Notes under the pieces: model-generated
Database searches by the model: none
The model's input: only the letters and a program-made list of their open reading frames with translations
Told to the model about the DNA's origin: nothing
Program-made: the position numbers and the translations under genes
Part shown: piece by piece, positions 1-8,172 of the stretch
How the letters are laid out: each line of letters starts with the position of its first letter
Position numbering within the stretch: position 1 is the first letter of the stretch
Source of the DNA: Bacillota bacterium
Lineage (GTDB): Bacteria > Bacillota > Sulfobacillia > UBA995 > UBA9673
Reading direction: 5' to 3'
Length of the DNA stretch: 35,554 nucleotides
Assembly: GCA_003599345.1 (NCBI GenBank)
Contig: QZJP01000044.1
Location: 1-35,554 of the forward strand

Positions 1-288
1 AGGGCGGGCCAGCTTGATGCCTGTAGCAAAAGCTATCGCCCGGCCGTGGGTCGTGTGAACACCGTCGAAGTTGAGGTAGCCGGCGGCCCTGGCCGCGCAG
101 CCGATGCCCGAGACGATGACGACACCGCTCGGGTCTATCTCTCCAGTCGAAATCCTCCCGGCCAGAGCGCGGGTGATGGCCGACAGCACCGTGCCGTGCC
201 CGCAGCCCGGGCACCAGATGTGGGGTAGGCGGTCCGCGCGCAGTAGCGGCAGGATCTGAGTATCGAAATCCAGGCGAGGCGTGGGCAT
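1..288 (-). CDS. korB: 2-oxoacid:ferredoxin oxidoreductase, beta subunit (partial)
   Basis: The first 96 codons of the thiamine-diphosphate-binding beta subunit are present; the rest lies beyond the left edge. With the alpha subunit it oxidatively decarboxylates a 2-oxoacid (2-oxoglutarate or similar) to an acyl-CoA and passes electrons to ferredoxin. Visible signatures are WCPGCGHG near residue 32, a cysteine-containing GIGC segment, and THGRAIAFATGIKLARP at the edge, all typical of KorB/PorB. It starts with ATG at 288, which shares one base with the TGA stop of the alpha gene, so the two are translationally coupled. The exact substrate cannot be told from this fragment. A gamma subunit gene may follow outside the window. 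Confidence 0.9.
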   Translation of the reverse strand, partial: MPTPRLDFDTQILPLLRADRLPHIWCPGCGHGTVLSAITRALAGRISTGEIDPSGVVIVSGIGCAARAAGYLNFDGVHTTHGRAIAFATGIKLARP

Positions 289-1502
289 CAGCCGGTCCTC
301 CCCCGGCCGCCGATCTCCCGGGCTATCTCGTCGGGAGGGATGAGCTGGCCGCTCACGTAGCCGAAATGCCTGACCCGGGCCTGGCCGGCGGCTGCCCGGG
401 CGACCTCGCGGACGACCTGGCCGAAGTTCATCTCCACGACCAAGATCTCGCCTCCGGGGGCCACTTTCCTGGCGGCCTCCACTATGGCCGCGTCCGGGAA
501 CGGCCACAGGGTCACCAGGCGGAGGAGGATGGCCTCACGCCCTTGTGACCTGGCCAGGTCGCAGGCCGCCTCGGCGCTACGGGCAGTCGACCCGAACGAA
601 ACGACCACGGTGGCGTCTCGGCCTGAGGGCCACCCATCGGGCGGTCGAGGCCCCCGGTCACCCCGTCCGGGTCCCCAGACCCACTCCACACGGGCGATGT
701 CAGCCTCGCGGCGCTCCAGCTTCCGTAGGAGACGCCGGCCGAGTTCCCCGGCGACGGCCCCGTCGTGGACCGGATAACCTCGCTCGTCGTGGTGTAGACC
801 CGTCACGTGGTACCTGTAGCCCTGCCCGAACGGCGCCATGGGTGGGACATCGTCGGGCCCGGGCAGGTAGGGGCGGAAGTCGGGGTGGCCGGGCGGGAGG
901 GTTGGGCCGGGCCTGTCGTGTATGTCGAGCTCCCGCGGGTCGGGAAGGGTCACGTTCTCCCGCATGTGGGCCACGACCTCGTCCATCAGCAGGATGGCCG
1001 GAACCCGGAGTATCTCCGACCAGTTGACGCAAGCCAACGTGAGATCGTAAGTCTCCCGGACCGAGGCCGGGGCCATCACTATGACCGGGTGGTCGCCGTG
1101 CGTCCCCCACCTGGCTTGCATCGCGTCACCTTGCGCCGGCGAGGTCGGTAGTCCGGTACTGGGCCCCGCGCGCTGGACAAGGACGATCAGGCACGGTACC
1201 TCGGCCATGGCCGCGTACCCGATGTTCTCCTGCTTCAGGGAGAAACCCGGGCCGCTGGTGGCGGTCATGGCCTTGACCCCGGTCAGGGACGCCCCTATGA
1301 CCGCGGCCATGCTGCCTATCTCGTCCTCCATCTGGATGAACTTCCCGCCTACGGACGGGAGGTCGTGCGCCAGAATCTCCGCTATCTCGGACGACGGAGT
1401 GATGGGGTAGCCGGCGAAGAAACGGACCCCGGCGTCGATGGCCCCCTTGGCGCAGGCCTCGTTCCCCTGCATGAGAATCTGCCGCTCACTTATCCGGCTC
1501 AC
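288..1502 (-). CDS. korA: 2-oxoacid:acceptor oxidoreductase, alpha subunit
   Basis: Alpha subunit of a multi-subunit 2-oxoacid:ferredoxin oxidoreductase, 404 aa. The N-terminal pyrimidine-binding domain carries MQGNEACAKGAIDAG and GYPITPSSEIAE, followed by QMEDEIGSMAAVIGAS and the TSGPGFSLKQE loop seen in KorA/PorA proteins. The C-terminal half has the domain-II pattern with VVVSFGSTARSAEAA. No gamma domain is fused to it. The start is GTG at 1502, with GGAGGG about nine bases upstream; this lies inside the end of the ferredoxin gene (17 bp overlap). The order ferredoxin-alpha-beta is that of KorDAB-type operons. 2-oxoglutarate is the likeliest substrate, but this is not proven by the sequence. 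Confidence 0.9.
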   Translation of the reverse strand: MSRISERQILMQGNEACAKGAIDAGVRFFAGYPITPSSEIAEILAHDLPSVGGKFIQMEDEIGSMAAVIGASLTGVKAMTATSGPGFSLKQENIGYAAMAEVPCLIVLVQRAGPSTGLPTSPAQGDAMQARWGTHGDHPVIVMAPASVRETYDLTLACVNWSEILRVPAILLMDEVVAHMRENVTLPDPRELDIHDRPGPTLPPGHPDFRPYLPGPDDVPPMAPFGQGYRYHVTGLHHDERGYPVHDGAVAGELGRRLLRKLERREADIARVEWVWGPGRGDRGPRPPDGWPSGRDATVVVSFGSTARSAEAACDLARSQGREAILLRLVTLWPFPDAAIVEAARKVAPGGEILVVEMNFGQVVREVARAAAGQARVRHFGYVSGQLIPPDEIAREIGGRGRTG

Positions 1503-1767
1503 GCTCTTTGTCCCTCCGGACCCTTATGGCGAAGTCGGGGCAGAGCTGTTCGCAGATACGGCAAAGTGAGCAGGCTTCGGGGCGGGCGATGACCGGACGG
1601 CTTTCCTCGTCGGTGTCGAAGACCTTCAGGGGACAGAACTCCACACAGATACCGCAAGCCTTACACCATTCAGCCTTGATGCTGACGGGCGGAGCCTTGT
1701 CGGCTTGGGCGGCCTCGCCGACCGCGTCGGGTCGCTTCTTGGGCTCAGCCCCGTGCTCCTTGCTCAT
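1486..1767 (-). CDS. korD: 2x[4Fe-4S] ferredoxin-type subunit of the 2-oxoacid oxidoreductase
   Basis: Small electron-transfer protein of 93 aa. It has two ferredoxin cysteine motifs, CKACGICVEFCP and CSLCRICEQLCP, each with the CxxCxxCxxxCP spacing for one [4Fe-4S] cluster. The N-terminal 25 residues are polar and charged; the cluster domain starts at about residue 28 (PPVSIKAEWCKACG). The ATG at 1767 has GGGAGGAG about ten bases upstream. It overlaps the start of korA, so it is probably the delta (ferredoxin) subunit of the same complex. It could also be called a generic 4Fe-4S protein, but the position makes KorD the best reading. Confidence 0.88.
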   Translation of the reverse strand: MSKEHGAEPKKRPDAVGEAAQADKAPPVSIKAEWCKACGICVEFCPLKVFDTDEESRPVIARPEACSLCRICEQLCPDFAIRVRRDKEREPDK

Positions 1768-1857
1768 CGGGGTGTTTCTCCTCCCAGTACAACAACGACC
1801 GGCTCCGACCTGCCTCTGCCTCCGCGGCCGGAGCCGCTCGCGTTACCCTCCGGTCGC

Positions 1858-2142
1858 CTAGCTTCTGACTGAACCGATGCCGCTGCGGTCCACTTCGATC
1901 TCCACTTTCTCAGCTATCTGGAGGACGACGGAGTCCTTCTTCGTCACCACTATAGTACCATGAATGCCGCCGACGGTGACCACGCGGTCTCCCCTCTTGA
2001 GGGCTTCGAGCATGGCCTTGCGCTTCTTCTGCTCGATCGACTGGGGGCGCCAGATGAGCATGTAGAAGACCGCGATGATTATGACGAACGGGAACAGAAG
2101 AGCGAACAGCTGGTCAAGGTTCAACTGATGGTCCTCCTTCAC
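1858..2142 (-). CDS. yajC: Sec translocase accessory subunit YajC
   Basis: Small inner-membrane protein of 94 aa that associates with SecDF and the SecYEG channel. It has a single membrane span at about residues 11-30 (LFALLFPFVIIIAVFYMLIW), the characteristic RPQSIEQKKRKAMLEALKRGD segment, and the following VVTVGGIHGTIV beta-rich domain. The start is GTG at 2142 with AGGAG about six bases upstream. It lies 54 bp after tgt, the usual position of yajC in Bacillota. secDF does not follow; the ferredoxin/korAB genes do instead. Length and motifs are normal for the family. Confidence 0.95.
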   Translation of the reverse strand: MKEDHQLNLDQLFALLFPFVIIIAVFYMLIWRPQSIEQKKRKAMLEALKRGDRVVTVGGIHGTIVVTKKDSVVLQIAEKVEIEVDRSGIGSVRS

Positions 2143-2196
2143 GGAACTCCTGGCTCGTCGTCCTTCGTCACCTATGAGGCAAACCCTTCAAGTTTC

Positions 2197-3333
2197 TTAC
2201 CTTGTGGACCGGACCCCGCCGCGTCGCAGCCGGGCCAGCACGTCGTTCATCCATTCGCGGTAGTCCCCAGCTAGTATGGCCTCTCTTGCCTCCATGGTCA
2301 ACCTGTGGAGGAATCTCAGATTATGGTGGGTGCACAGAACCAGCCCGAGGATCTCACCGGCCGAGATGAGGTGGCGTATGTAAGCCCGGCTGAAGCCGCG
2401 GCACGCGTAGCAGTCGCACCCCTCCTCGAGGGGTCCGTCATCACCCGCGTAGGCAGCGTTGCGGACCACGACGTTACCCAGTCGTGTCATGACGGTGCCG
2501 TGACGGCCGAGACGAGTCGGAAGCACACAATCGAACATGTCGACTCCCCGCGCCACCACGGCCAGAATCTCGGCCGGGGTGCCAAGGCCCATGAAGTACA
2601 GGGGCTTGTCCTCCGGCACCGATGAGGTGACCGCCTCGACCGCGGACAGCATCTCGGCCCGGTCTTCCCCGAGCCCCAGCCCGCCGATGGCGTAACCGTC
2701 GAAGCCTATGTCCACGGTGAGCCTGGCGCTCTCCCGCCTCAGGTCGGGGAAGACGCCCCCTTGGACTATGCCGAAGAGGCCCCTGCCTTCGGGTAGCAGG
2801 CCGGCCTCTTGGCGGCAGCGCGACGCCCAGTGGGCCGTCCTCCTCACCGCCCGCTCGATTCCGGGCCGGTCGGTATCCGACGGCGGGCATTCGTCAAGGA
2901 CCATCATCACGTCCGAGCCCAGCGCCTGCTGGATGCGGATGACGGCCTCGGGGCTCAGGAAGTGTTCCGAACCGTCTATGTGCGAGCGGAAGGTTACACC
3001 CTCGTCCGACACCTTCCTGAGCCTGGCGAGACTGAAGACCTGGTAGCCTCCGCTGTCGGTGAGGATGGGCCCATCCCAGCCCATGAAGGAGTGGAGCCCG
3101 CCCATTTGGGCGACGGTGCTCTCACCGGGACGAAGGTGGAGGTGATAGGTGTTGGCCAGGACAATCTGGGTCCCGGTTTCACGCAACTCCCTGGGGGCCA
3201 CGCCCTTCACGGAACCCTGGGTCCCCACCGGCATGAACACCGGGGTCTTCACCTGGCCGTGGGCGGTCTCGAGCACTCCGGCTCGCTCGCGCACGGGACT
3301 TCCCTGGTCCGAGTCAAGCCTGAACCTGATCAC
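2197..3333 (-). CDS. tgt: queuine tRNA-ribosyltransferase (tRNA-guanine transglycosylase)
   Basis: Exchanges guanine-34 for preQ1 in tRNAs with GUN anticodons, the first tRNA-bound step of queuosine synthesis; 378 aa, normal length. The catalytic Asp is D93 in ILTDSGGYQVFSL. The second active-site segment is FDCVLPTRLGRHGTV. The C-terminal zinc site is seen as CDCYAC followed by the distal His. The start is GTG at 3333, overlapping the TGA of queA by four bases (GTGA), so translation is coupled to queA. Queuosine genes in the window are tgt, queA and queH; preQ1 synthesis genes are not present. Confidence 0.97.
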   Translation of the reverse strand: MIRFRLDSDQGSPVRERAGVLETAHGQVKTPVFMPVGTQGSVKGVAPRELRETGTQIVLANTYHLHLRPGESTVAQMGGLHSFMGWDGPILTDSGGYQVFSLARLRKVSDEGVTFRSHIDGSEHFLSPEAVIRIQQALGSDVMMVLDECPPSDTDRPGIERAVRRTAHWASRCRQEAGLLPEGRGLFGIVQGGVFPDLRRESARLTVDIGFDGYAIGGLGLGEDRAEMLSAVEAVTSSVPEDKPLYFMGLGTPAEILAVVARGVDMFDCVLPTRLGRHGTVMTRLGNVVVRNAAYAGDDGPLEEGCDCYACRGFSRAYIRHLISAGEILGLVLCTHHNLRFLHRLTMEAREAILAGDYREWMNDVLARLRRGGVRSTR

Positions 3334-4508
3334 GCCCCGCCCCCGCTCTCACCGCGCTGCCTCTCCGGAAAGACGAGCATGGCGTCGCCGAAACTGTAGA
3401 AACGGTAGCCGAGCCGCGCGGCTTCCTCGTAGGAGGCCAGCACCCTTTCCCGCCCGCCGAACGCCGATACCAGCATGAGAAGAGTGGAGCGCGGCAAGTG
3501 GAAGTTGGTCAGCAGGATGTCCACCACCCGGAAGCGATAGCCCGGGTAGATGAAGAGGCCGGTGTCGCCCGCGACCGGCCTGACCCGGCCTAAGAACGCC
3601 GGGTCGGCCGCCGATTCGAGAGCCCTCACCACCGTCGTCCCGCAGGCCACGACACGACCGCCGCGCTCGCGGCACGCGCTCACGGCCGCGGCCGTCTCGG
3701 CCGGGACCTCGTACCATTCACGGTGCATCCGGTGCGCCTCGACCCGGCCCTCCCGCACGGGTCGGAACGTGTCAAGCCCTATGTGCAGGATGATCTCGGC
3801 CGACTCGACACCGGCGTCCCGTAGGGCTTTGAGAACGCGGTGGGTGAAATGGAGCCCGGCGGTCGGGGCCGCGGCCGAGCCCCGCTCTCTGGCGTAGACG
3901 GTCTGGTAGCGTTCCGGGTCACCGAGCGGCCTGGTTATGTACGGAGGCAGGGGCATCTGTCCGAGCTCCTCAAGGGTGCCCTGGAAGTCGGCGCCGGGCT
4001 TCGAGGGCCTGAAGGAGATGACGCGGCCCCCGGACGCCGTCCTCGACCGGACCTCTCCCATGAGACCGGGGGCACCGGGGTCGTCGCCGAAGGTCAGTTC
4101 GACTCCTGGCCGGACGCGGCGCCCCGGACGGACCAGGACTTCCCATTCCCAGCCCTCGACCCAGTCCGCTCGCCCGGGCGTGCCCCCCGGCGTGGCGGGC
4201 CGGAGGAGGAGCACTTCGACCTTGCCGCCGGTGCCGGCCTTGCGGCCGATGAGACGGGCGCGGATGACCCTCGTCCGGTTGAAAACGATGAGATCCCCGG
4301 CATGGAGGTAGTCCGGAAGGTCCCGGAAGTGACGATGCTCGATTGCCGGGCCGGCCCCAGCGGCAGTCCCCGCAGCCCCCTCCTCCCGGGCCGGTTCGGC
4401 CGCACGGCCGGGCAGGAGCACCATCAGACGTGACGAGTCCCTGGGAGTCGCGGGCTCCTGAGCGATGAGCTCCCGAGGGAGGTCGTAATCGAAATCCTCC
4501 GTCCTCAT
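3330..4508 (-). CDS. queA: S-adenosylmethionine:tRNA ribosyltransferase-isomerase
   Basis: Converts preQ1-tRNA to epoxyqueuosine-tRNA by transferring the ribosyl group of SAM. Family landmarks are MRTEDFDYDLPRELIAQEP at the N-terminus, GDLIVFNRTRVIRARL, TAGLHFT and LLTNFHLPRSTLLMLVSAFGG. At 392 aa it is longer than the usual roughly 340-350 aa. The extra length is two Ala/Gly/Glu-rich insertions, one at about residues 28-55 before the conserved HRHF segment and one near PATPGGTPGRADWVEGWEW. The ATG at 4508 directly abuts the TAG of spoIID with no gap, and the 3' end overlaps tgt by four bases. Confidence 0.96.
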   Translation of the reverse strand: MRTEDFDYDLPRELIAQEPATPRDSSRLMVLLPGRAAEPAREEGAAGTAAGAGPAIEHRHFRDLPDYLHAGDLIVFNRTRVIRARLIGRKAGTGGKVEVLLLRPATPGGTPGRADWVEGWEWEVLVRPGRRVRPGVELTFGDDPGAPGLMGEVRSRTASGGRVISFRPSKPGADFQGTLEELGQMPLPPYITRPLGDPERYQTVYARERGSAAAPTAGLHFTHRVLKALRDAGVESAEIILHIGLDTFRPVREGRVEAHRMHREWYEVPAETAAAVSACRERGGRVVACGTTVVRALESAADPAFLGRVRPVAGDTGLFIYPGYRFRVVDILLTNFHLPRSTLLMLVSAFGGRERVLASYEEAARLGYRFYSFGDAMLVFPERQRGESGGGA

Positions 4509-5906
4509 CTATGGGAGCGTTCCCACCGACACGCCGGTGTAGTAGTGAGTGAGGATGTCGCGATAGGTCTTCCCATCGAGGGCCATACCTCGGGCTCCCC
4601 ATTGGGACATCCCCACGGCGTGACCCCATCCGCCGCCGGTGAAAGTGAATGTGGCCGGAACGAGCTCCTTCGAAACGACCCAGGGAGACGTGTCGCCCGA
4701 GAGGCGCAGGGTTTGGCGGGCCCCCTGAACGGCGAGACCGACCACCGGAGCGGTGACAGTTCCCCCCGCTCCGACAGCCACCGCATCTCCCTCCTCGAGC
4801 CGGCCGACGAGAGTGGTCATGCGCTCGTCGGCCGCGACCACGTCGAAGTGCGTGCTCCGGAGTCCCAGGGCGAAGCGGAGCCTCTCGGACCGGACCCGGC
4901 TTGCGCTCTCGCTGCCGGCTACCTCGCAGTCGAGGTAGCGACCGCCGGGACCTCGAGGTCCGACGCCGGCGAGGGTCTTGACTCTGCCGACCTCCAGTCC
5001 CGCGGCCTGCAATCGCTCCTCGACCTGCCTGGCTTCCATGACCACGGTCCACCGGTAGTGGGGCGAGTCCTGGTCGTAATCAGGTACTCCCTTGAGGTAA
5101 GGGGAGGACGATCCCCAGACGTAATCAACGCTCTCCGTGTGCCCACCTGAACATGAATGATAGAACGCGGCGATGGGCACGCCACCGTACGTGATGACCT
5201 CTCCGGCCGTGGCTCGCACCGCCTCGGTCGTAGAGGCACGCTCGGCCTTCATTCCTCCGTAGACCTGGCACGCCGTCGTCGGCTCCAAGTCGTAGCCCTT
5301 GGGCGCGTAAGCGCCGGCCCTCATCGTGTAGACGGCGTACGTCCGCGCGGCCACGGCCTGAGCCTTGAGGGCCTCCGCCGGGAAGTCGGCAGGCATCTCC
5401 CGGGGAACCACGCCCAGGAGGTAGTCCTCCAGAGGAAGCTGGTTGACCACCGTCAGGAGTCCGTTCCGGGCGGTCAAGATAATCTCGCCTCGGTAAGGGC
5501 AGCCCGAGACCGTCACGTAGGCGGCCTCCGGGGAGGCTCCCACGTCGGGCCTGACCGTGAGAGGGCCCTCGTGGGGGCCGACCCCGGCAACCACGATGAA
5601 GTCTCCGGGCACAACGGCGAAGTCGACCTCACCCTCGAGTGTCACGAGAGCACGGCCCCACGGGTCCACGACCAGGGACCGGCCGGCCGAGCCGGCGGTG
5701 GCCGAGGCCACGCCCGTAATCAGGCCGACTCTCACCGTGGGTCCGGGTGGCGGCGCCCCGCCATCCCCCGCGGCGGCCCGAGCCGGATTCGTATCCGATG
5801 CCGCGAGACCCAGCGGCGCCACTGCCATCAGGAGCAGAAAAGCCGCGGCCACGGACCAGACCGCGTGCGGTATGAAGCCTAGAGCCGAGCGCCGGGGCCA
5901 GTCCAT
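4509..5906 (-). CDS. spoIID: stage II sporulation protein D (SpoIID), lytic transglycosylase
   Basis: Peptidoglycan hydrolase of the engulfment machinery; in B. subtilis it works with SpoIIM and SpoIIP in the mother-cell membrane. An N-terminal membrane anchor lies at about residues 15-35. The catalytic domain starts with PLEDYLLGVVPREMP; E170 fits the catalytic Glu. KAQAVAARTYA follows, then C213 and the YHSCSGGHTESV segment (H250, C252, H256), which fit the family's zinc site. It ends with the GGGWGHAVGMSQWGARGMA motif. At 465 aa it is longer than the Bacillus protein, with an extra N-terminal beta-rich region of about 100 residues. The ATG at 5906 has AGGAGG about ten bases upstream. It abuts queA, an unusual partner for a sporulation gene. 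Confidence 0.93.
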   Translation of the reverse strand: MDWPRRSALGFIPHAVWSVAAAFLLLMAVAPLGLAASDTNPARAAAGDGGAPPPGPTVRVGLITGVASATAGSAGRSLVVDPWGRALVTLEGEVDFAVVPGDFIVVAGVGPHEGPLTVRPDVGASPEAAYVTVSGCPYRGEIILTARNGLLTVVNQLPLEDYLLGVVPREMPADFPAEALKAQAVAARTYAVYTMRAGAYAPKGYDLEPTTACQVYGGMKAERASTTEAVRATAGEVITYGGVPIAAFYHSCSGGHTESVDYVWGSSSPYLKGVPDYDQDSPHYRWTVVMEARQVEERLQAAGLEVGRVKTLAGVGPRGPGGRYLDCEVAGSESASRVRSERLRFALGLRSTHFDVVAADERMTTLVGRLEEGDAVAVGAGGTVTAPVVGLAVQGARQTLRLSGDTSPWVVSKELVPATFTFTGGGWGHAVGMSQWGARGMALDGKTYRDILTHYYTGVSVGTLP

Positions 5907-5947
5907 CCCAGCCGAGCCTCCTCTGGACCCCGCCCGCTTCTATGACA

Positions 5948-5971
5948 CCCGGCCGGACTCCTCCGGCCGGG
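5948..5971 (-). terminator. perfect 10-bp hairpin between rsgI and spoIID
   Basis: A perfect inverted repeat (CCCGGCCGGA, 4-base loop CTCC, TCCGGCCGGG) lies 50 bp after the rsgI stop and 42 bp before the spoIID start. On the minus strand it is followed by TGTCATAG, so the U-tract is poor. It could be a terminator for sigI-rsgI or an RNA element that separates spoIID expression from sigI-rsgI. No clear sigma-E promoter for spoIID was found in the 114-bp gap. Confidence 0.45.
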
Positions 5972-6020
5972 ACGGTATCACACCGGCTCTCCGGACGTCT
6001 ACAGAGACCGGCGGCCCTCC

Positions 6021-7256
6021 CTAATCGTCGCCGTCGGAATCGTCGTCGTCCGGATCATCGCCCCTCTTGTCGTCGTCTTCGCCTCCTCTGCCGTCTTCCG
6101 GAACCTCGCCGGGGTCTACAGGCTCGCCGTGGCCGGGCTCACCTTGTCCGTCCCCGCCGTCCCGGTCGTCGCCGTCGGGTTCGGTCGCCCTGCCATCGCC
6201 GGAGTCGTCGCCGGAGCCGTCGTCTCCCGGCTCGGCGGCGGGTCCACTACCCCCGTTGGGAATCCCGTTCCCGCCGTCGCCGTGGCCGTTGCCATTGCCC
6301 TTACCCTCGTTCGCGGGTTCATCCGGGTCATCGGGGTCATCGCCCTCATCGTCGTCGCTGTCGTCGCCCGGGTCGCCCCCCGCTTCCCCGCCCGTCCCGA
6401 CGCCGTTACGCCGCTGGAACTTCTCGGCGAGTTTCGAGAGCTTGCGGTTGAGGTGGGCTTCCCTGAGGACTTCTCCGGGATGGCCGCCAGCGTCAATTAT
6501 CGCCTTCCCGATGCCCGTTTCGAGGTCCTCCGAATCCAAGTCGAGACCGGTCTCCTGGGCCGCGAGAAGTATGGCGTAGCGGCCTACCGAGAGCCCCAGC
6601 CGAGCGGCCTCCTCCCGCATCGAGGCCGCGTCGGTGATGATGGTCTCCACGGTCACCCCGGGAAGACCCTCCCCTTCGGCCCCGAGTCGTTCCTGCAGAG
6701 CCTCGCGAACCCTCGCCATTTGCCTCTCAAGCCCCGGGGGGATGCCCTGGCCCAAAGCCGCGGGGACGGCCGTGACGACCACCTCTCCCCCGCCGCTGCT
6801 GAGGAACCCAAGGTTGGAGGCGAGCACCGTCGCGTCCTCCACGACATCGGCCAGCAGGCGGCCGCGCCAGTCCAGCTCGGCGAGGATTTCCGCGCCGTCG
6901 GAGTTCAGAGGTGTGGCCGAAACGACGCGGTCCCAGCGGTTGACCCCGAACTCCACGCTGGGGTTGATGTCGAGGGTGACATAGGCCACGGGCTCACCGC
7001 TCGCCAGGACCCTGCCGATGGCCATCGGCGAAAGAAGGGCGAGGAACACGGCGAAGACAGCCGCCGCCAGGCTCGGACGGAACCTCCAACCCGCGCGCGC
7101 GGGTGCCATGGTGCTGATACGGACCTCCTGGCCCTCGCGGTCCCCGTACCCACATCTGACCCTGACGAACCGCCCGTCAGGGGTCATGGCTATGCCCGTG
7201 CGCCCCGAAACCTCGAGAAGCATGGCCCGCCCGCCAGACTCGTCTCGCCGCGTCAC
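6021..7256 (-). CDS. rsgI: RsgI-type transmembrane anti-sigma factor with Asp/Gly-rich tail
   Basis: Membrane-spanning anti-sigma factor partner of SigI, 411 aa. Residues 11-48 form the cytoplasmic RsgI N-terminal domain (LLEVSGRTGIAMTPDGRFVRV). One membrane span is at about 61-82. The extracellular segment begins YVTLDINPSVEFGVNR; DINPS at 96-100 is the conserved motif where RsgI proteins are reported to self-cleave between Asn and Pro. The middle domain runs to about residue 280. The last ~125 residues are low complexity, dominated by Asp, Gly, Glu and Pro, with no recognizable carbohydrate-binding module. The start is GTG at 7256, overlapping the sigI stop by four bases. The signal that it senses is unknown. 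Confidence 0.85.
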   Translation of the reverse strand: MTRRDESGGRAMLLEVSGRTGIAMTPDGRFVRVRCGYGDREGQEVRISTMAPARAGWRFRPSLAAAVFAVFLALLSPMAIGRVLASGEPVAYVTLDINPSVEFGVNRWDRVVSATPLNSDGAEILAELDWRGRLLADVVEDATVLASNLGFLSSGGGEVVVTAVPAALGQGIPPGLERQMARVREALQERLGAEGEGLPGVTVETIITDAASMREEAARLGLSVGRYAILLAAQETGLDLDSEDLETGIGKAIIDAGGHPGEVLREAHLNRKLSKLAEKFQRRNGVGTGGEAGGDPGDDSDDDEGDDPDDPDEPANEGKGNGNGHGDGGNGIPNGGSGPAAEPGDDGSGDDSGDGRATEPDGDDRDGGDGQGEPGHGEPVDPGEVPEDGRGGEDDDKRGDDPDDDDSDGDD

Positions 7257-8083
7257 TTCAGATACGCCTCCAGGTGAGGCAGTTCTTCCGTAAGAATGAG
7301 CGTCACCGCGATTATGTACTTGCGCTGCCGCTCAAGCGTCTTACGGCTTACCCTGACCAACCGTTCCAGGTCCTTCAGCGGAAGCTCGCCACGCTGGCGT
7401 AGGTAGCTCACGAGATCCGGTCTGGCCGCCAGCGCCCGGGCCGCCTGGATGGCTCTATGCCTGGCATCCTCGTGCCTCGGCGACACCTGCGTCAACTCGT
7501 GCAGCGAGATCCCGTAGGCATCGAGCAGTTCCCTGAACCTCGCTACCTCGTCCCGCCTGTCCGATGCCTCCTGCCAGTCGGCGTGCGCCCACTCGGCCGC
7601 CGCGGCCTGAACCGCCTCGAGGCGGGAGGGACCGGGGCCCTCCGCCCACCCCTCATCCGAACCGTCGGTGGCCCTGAGAGCGCTCATCGGCACCTCTCGC
7701 CGCTTGGCCTTCGCCTGGCGGAAGTAGTCGATGAGCCGGCGCCTGATAACCGCCTGGACGAAGCCCAGGAAGCTCGCGCCCCTGCTTGGGTCGTAGCTGT
7801 CGATGGCCTCGTTGAACGCCATCAAGGCCACGCTGGCTTCGTCGTCCCGGCCGAGCTGGACATAACCGCCAGTCACGCGCGACGCGACTTTCAGCGCGAA
7901 CGGGGAGTAGCGCCTCAGAAGCGTCTCACGTGCGGCGTCGTCACCGCCGCGCGCCCGGCCGAGCAGCCCTTCGGGACCTTCCAAGCCGCCAGGGGAGCCG
8001 GCCGGCCGCGGCTTGTCGTCGGCTGAAACGCGGTCCGGCCTCAGCCCTCCCGGACTTCGGTTCAAATGGGCCACCCCGTTCAC
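7253..8083 (-). CDS. sigI: RNA polymerase sigma-I factor
   Basis: Sigma factor of the SigI family, 276 aa. Region 2 is seen in DDEASVALMAFNEAIDSYD and GASFLGFVQAVIRRRLIDYFR, very close to the family pattern. The C-terminal SigI domain ends with LVSYLRQRGELPLKDLERLVRVSRKTLERQRKYI (helix-turn-helix), followed by LTEELPHLEAYLK. The GTG at 8083 is the first start in frame but has no good ribosome binding site, and about 35 N-terminal residues look unlike the family; a downstream start is possible. The stop overlaps rsgI by GTGA. In Bacillus SigI is a heat or envelope-stress factor, and in cellulolytic clostridia it reports on external polysaccharide; which applies here is open. Confidence 0.9.
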   Translation of the reverse strand: MNGVAHLNRSPGGLRPDRVSADDKPRPAGSPGGLEGPEGLLGRARGGDDAARETLLRRYSPFALKVASRVTGGYVQLGRDDEASVALMAFNEAIDSYDPSRGASFLGFVQAVIRRRLIDYFRQAKAKRREVPMSALRATDGSDEGWAEGPGPSRLEAVQAAAAEWAHADWQEASDRRDEVARFRELLDAYGISLHELTQVSPRHEDARHRAIQAARALAARPDLVSYLRQRGELPLKDLERLVRVSRKTLERQRKYIIAVTLILTEELPHLEAYLK

Positions 8084-8090
8084 TACAGAT

Positions 8091-8119
8091 TACGCCCGCT
8101 CACCGGCCGCTTTGGGGGT
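8091..8119 (-). promoter_or_regulatory. candidate SigI-type autoregulatory promoter
   Basis: On the minus strand ACCCCC (8119-8114) is followed after 19 bases by CGTA (8094-8091), just upstream of sigI. SigI promoters described in Bacillus and Clostridium thermocellum have an ACCCCC-like -35 and a CGAA/CGWA -10, but usually with a shorter spacer. If used, transcription would begin almost at the annotated GTG, implying a leaderless message or a downstream start codon. Tentative. Confidence 0.25.
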
Positions 8120-8172
8120 TCGACTGCTCCGCGGCCCTCTTCACTGGGGAGGTCACGCCGCCGTGAGCCGCC

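Noticed and set aside
1800-1836. Inverted repeat CGGCTCC/GGAGCCG between yajC and the ferredoxin gene
   Set aside because: 7-bp arms with a 23-base loop and no T-tract; not supportable as a terminator.
6129-7277. 382-codon open frame on the plus strand
   Set aside because: Complementary to rsgI; the repetitive Val/Ala text mirrors the acidic tail on the other strand.
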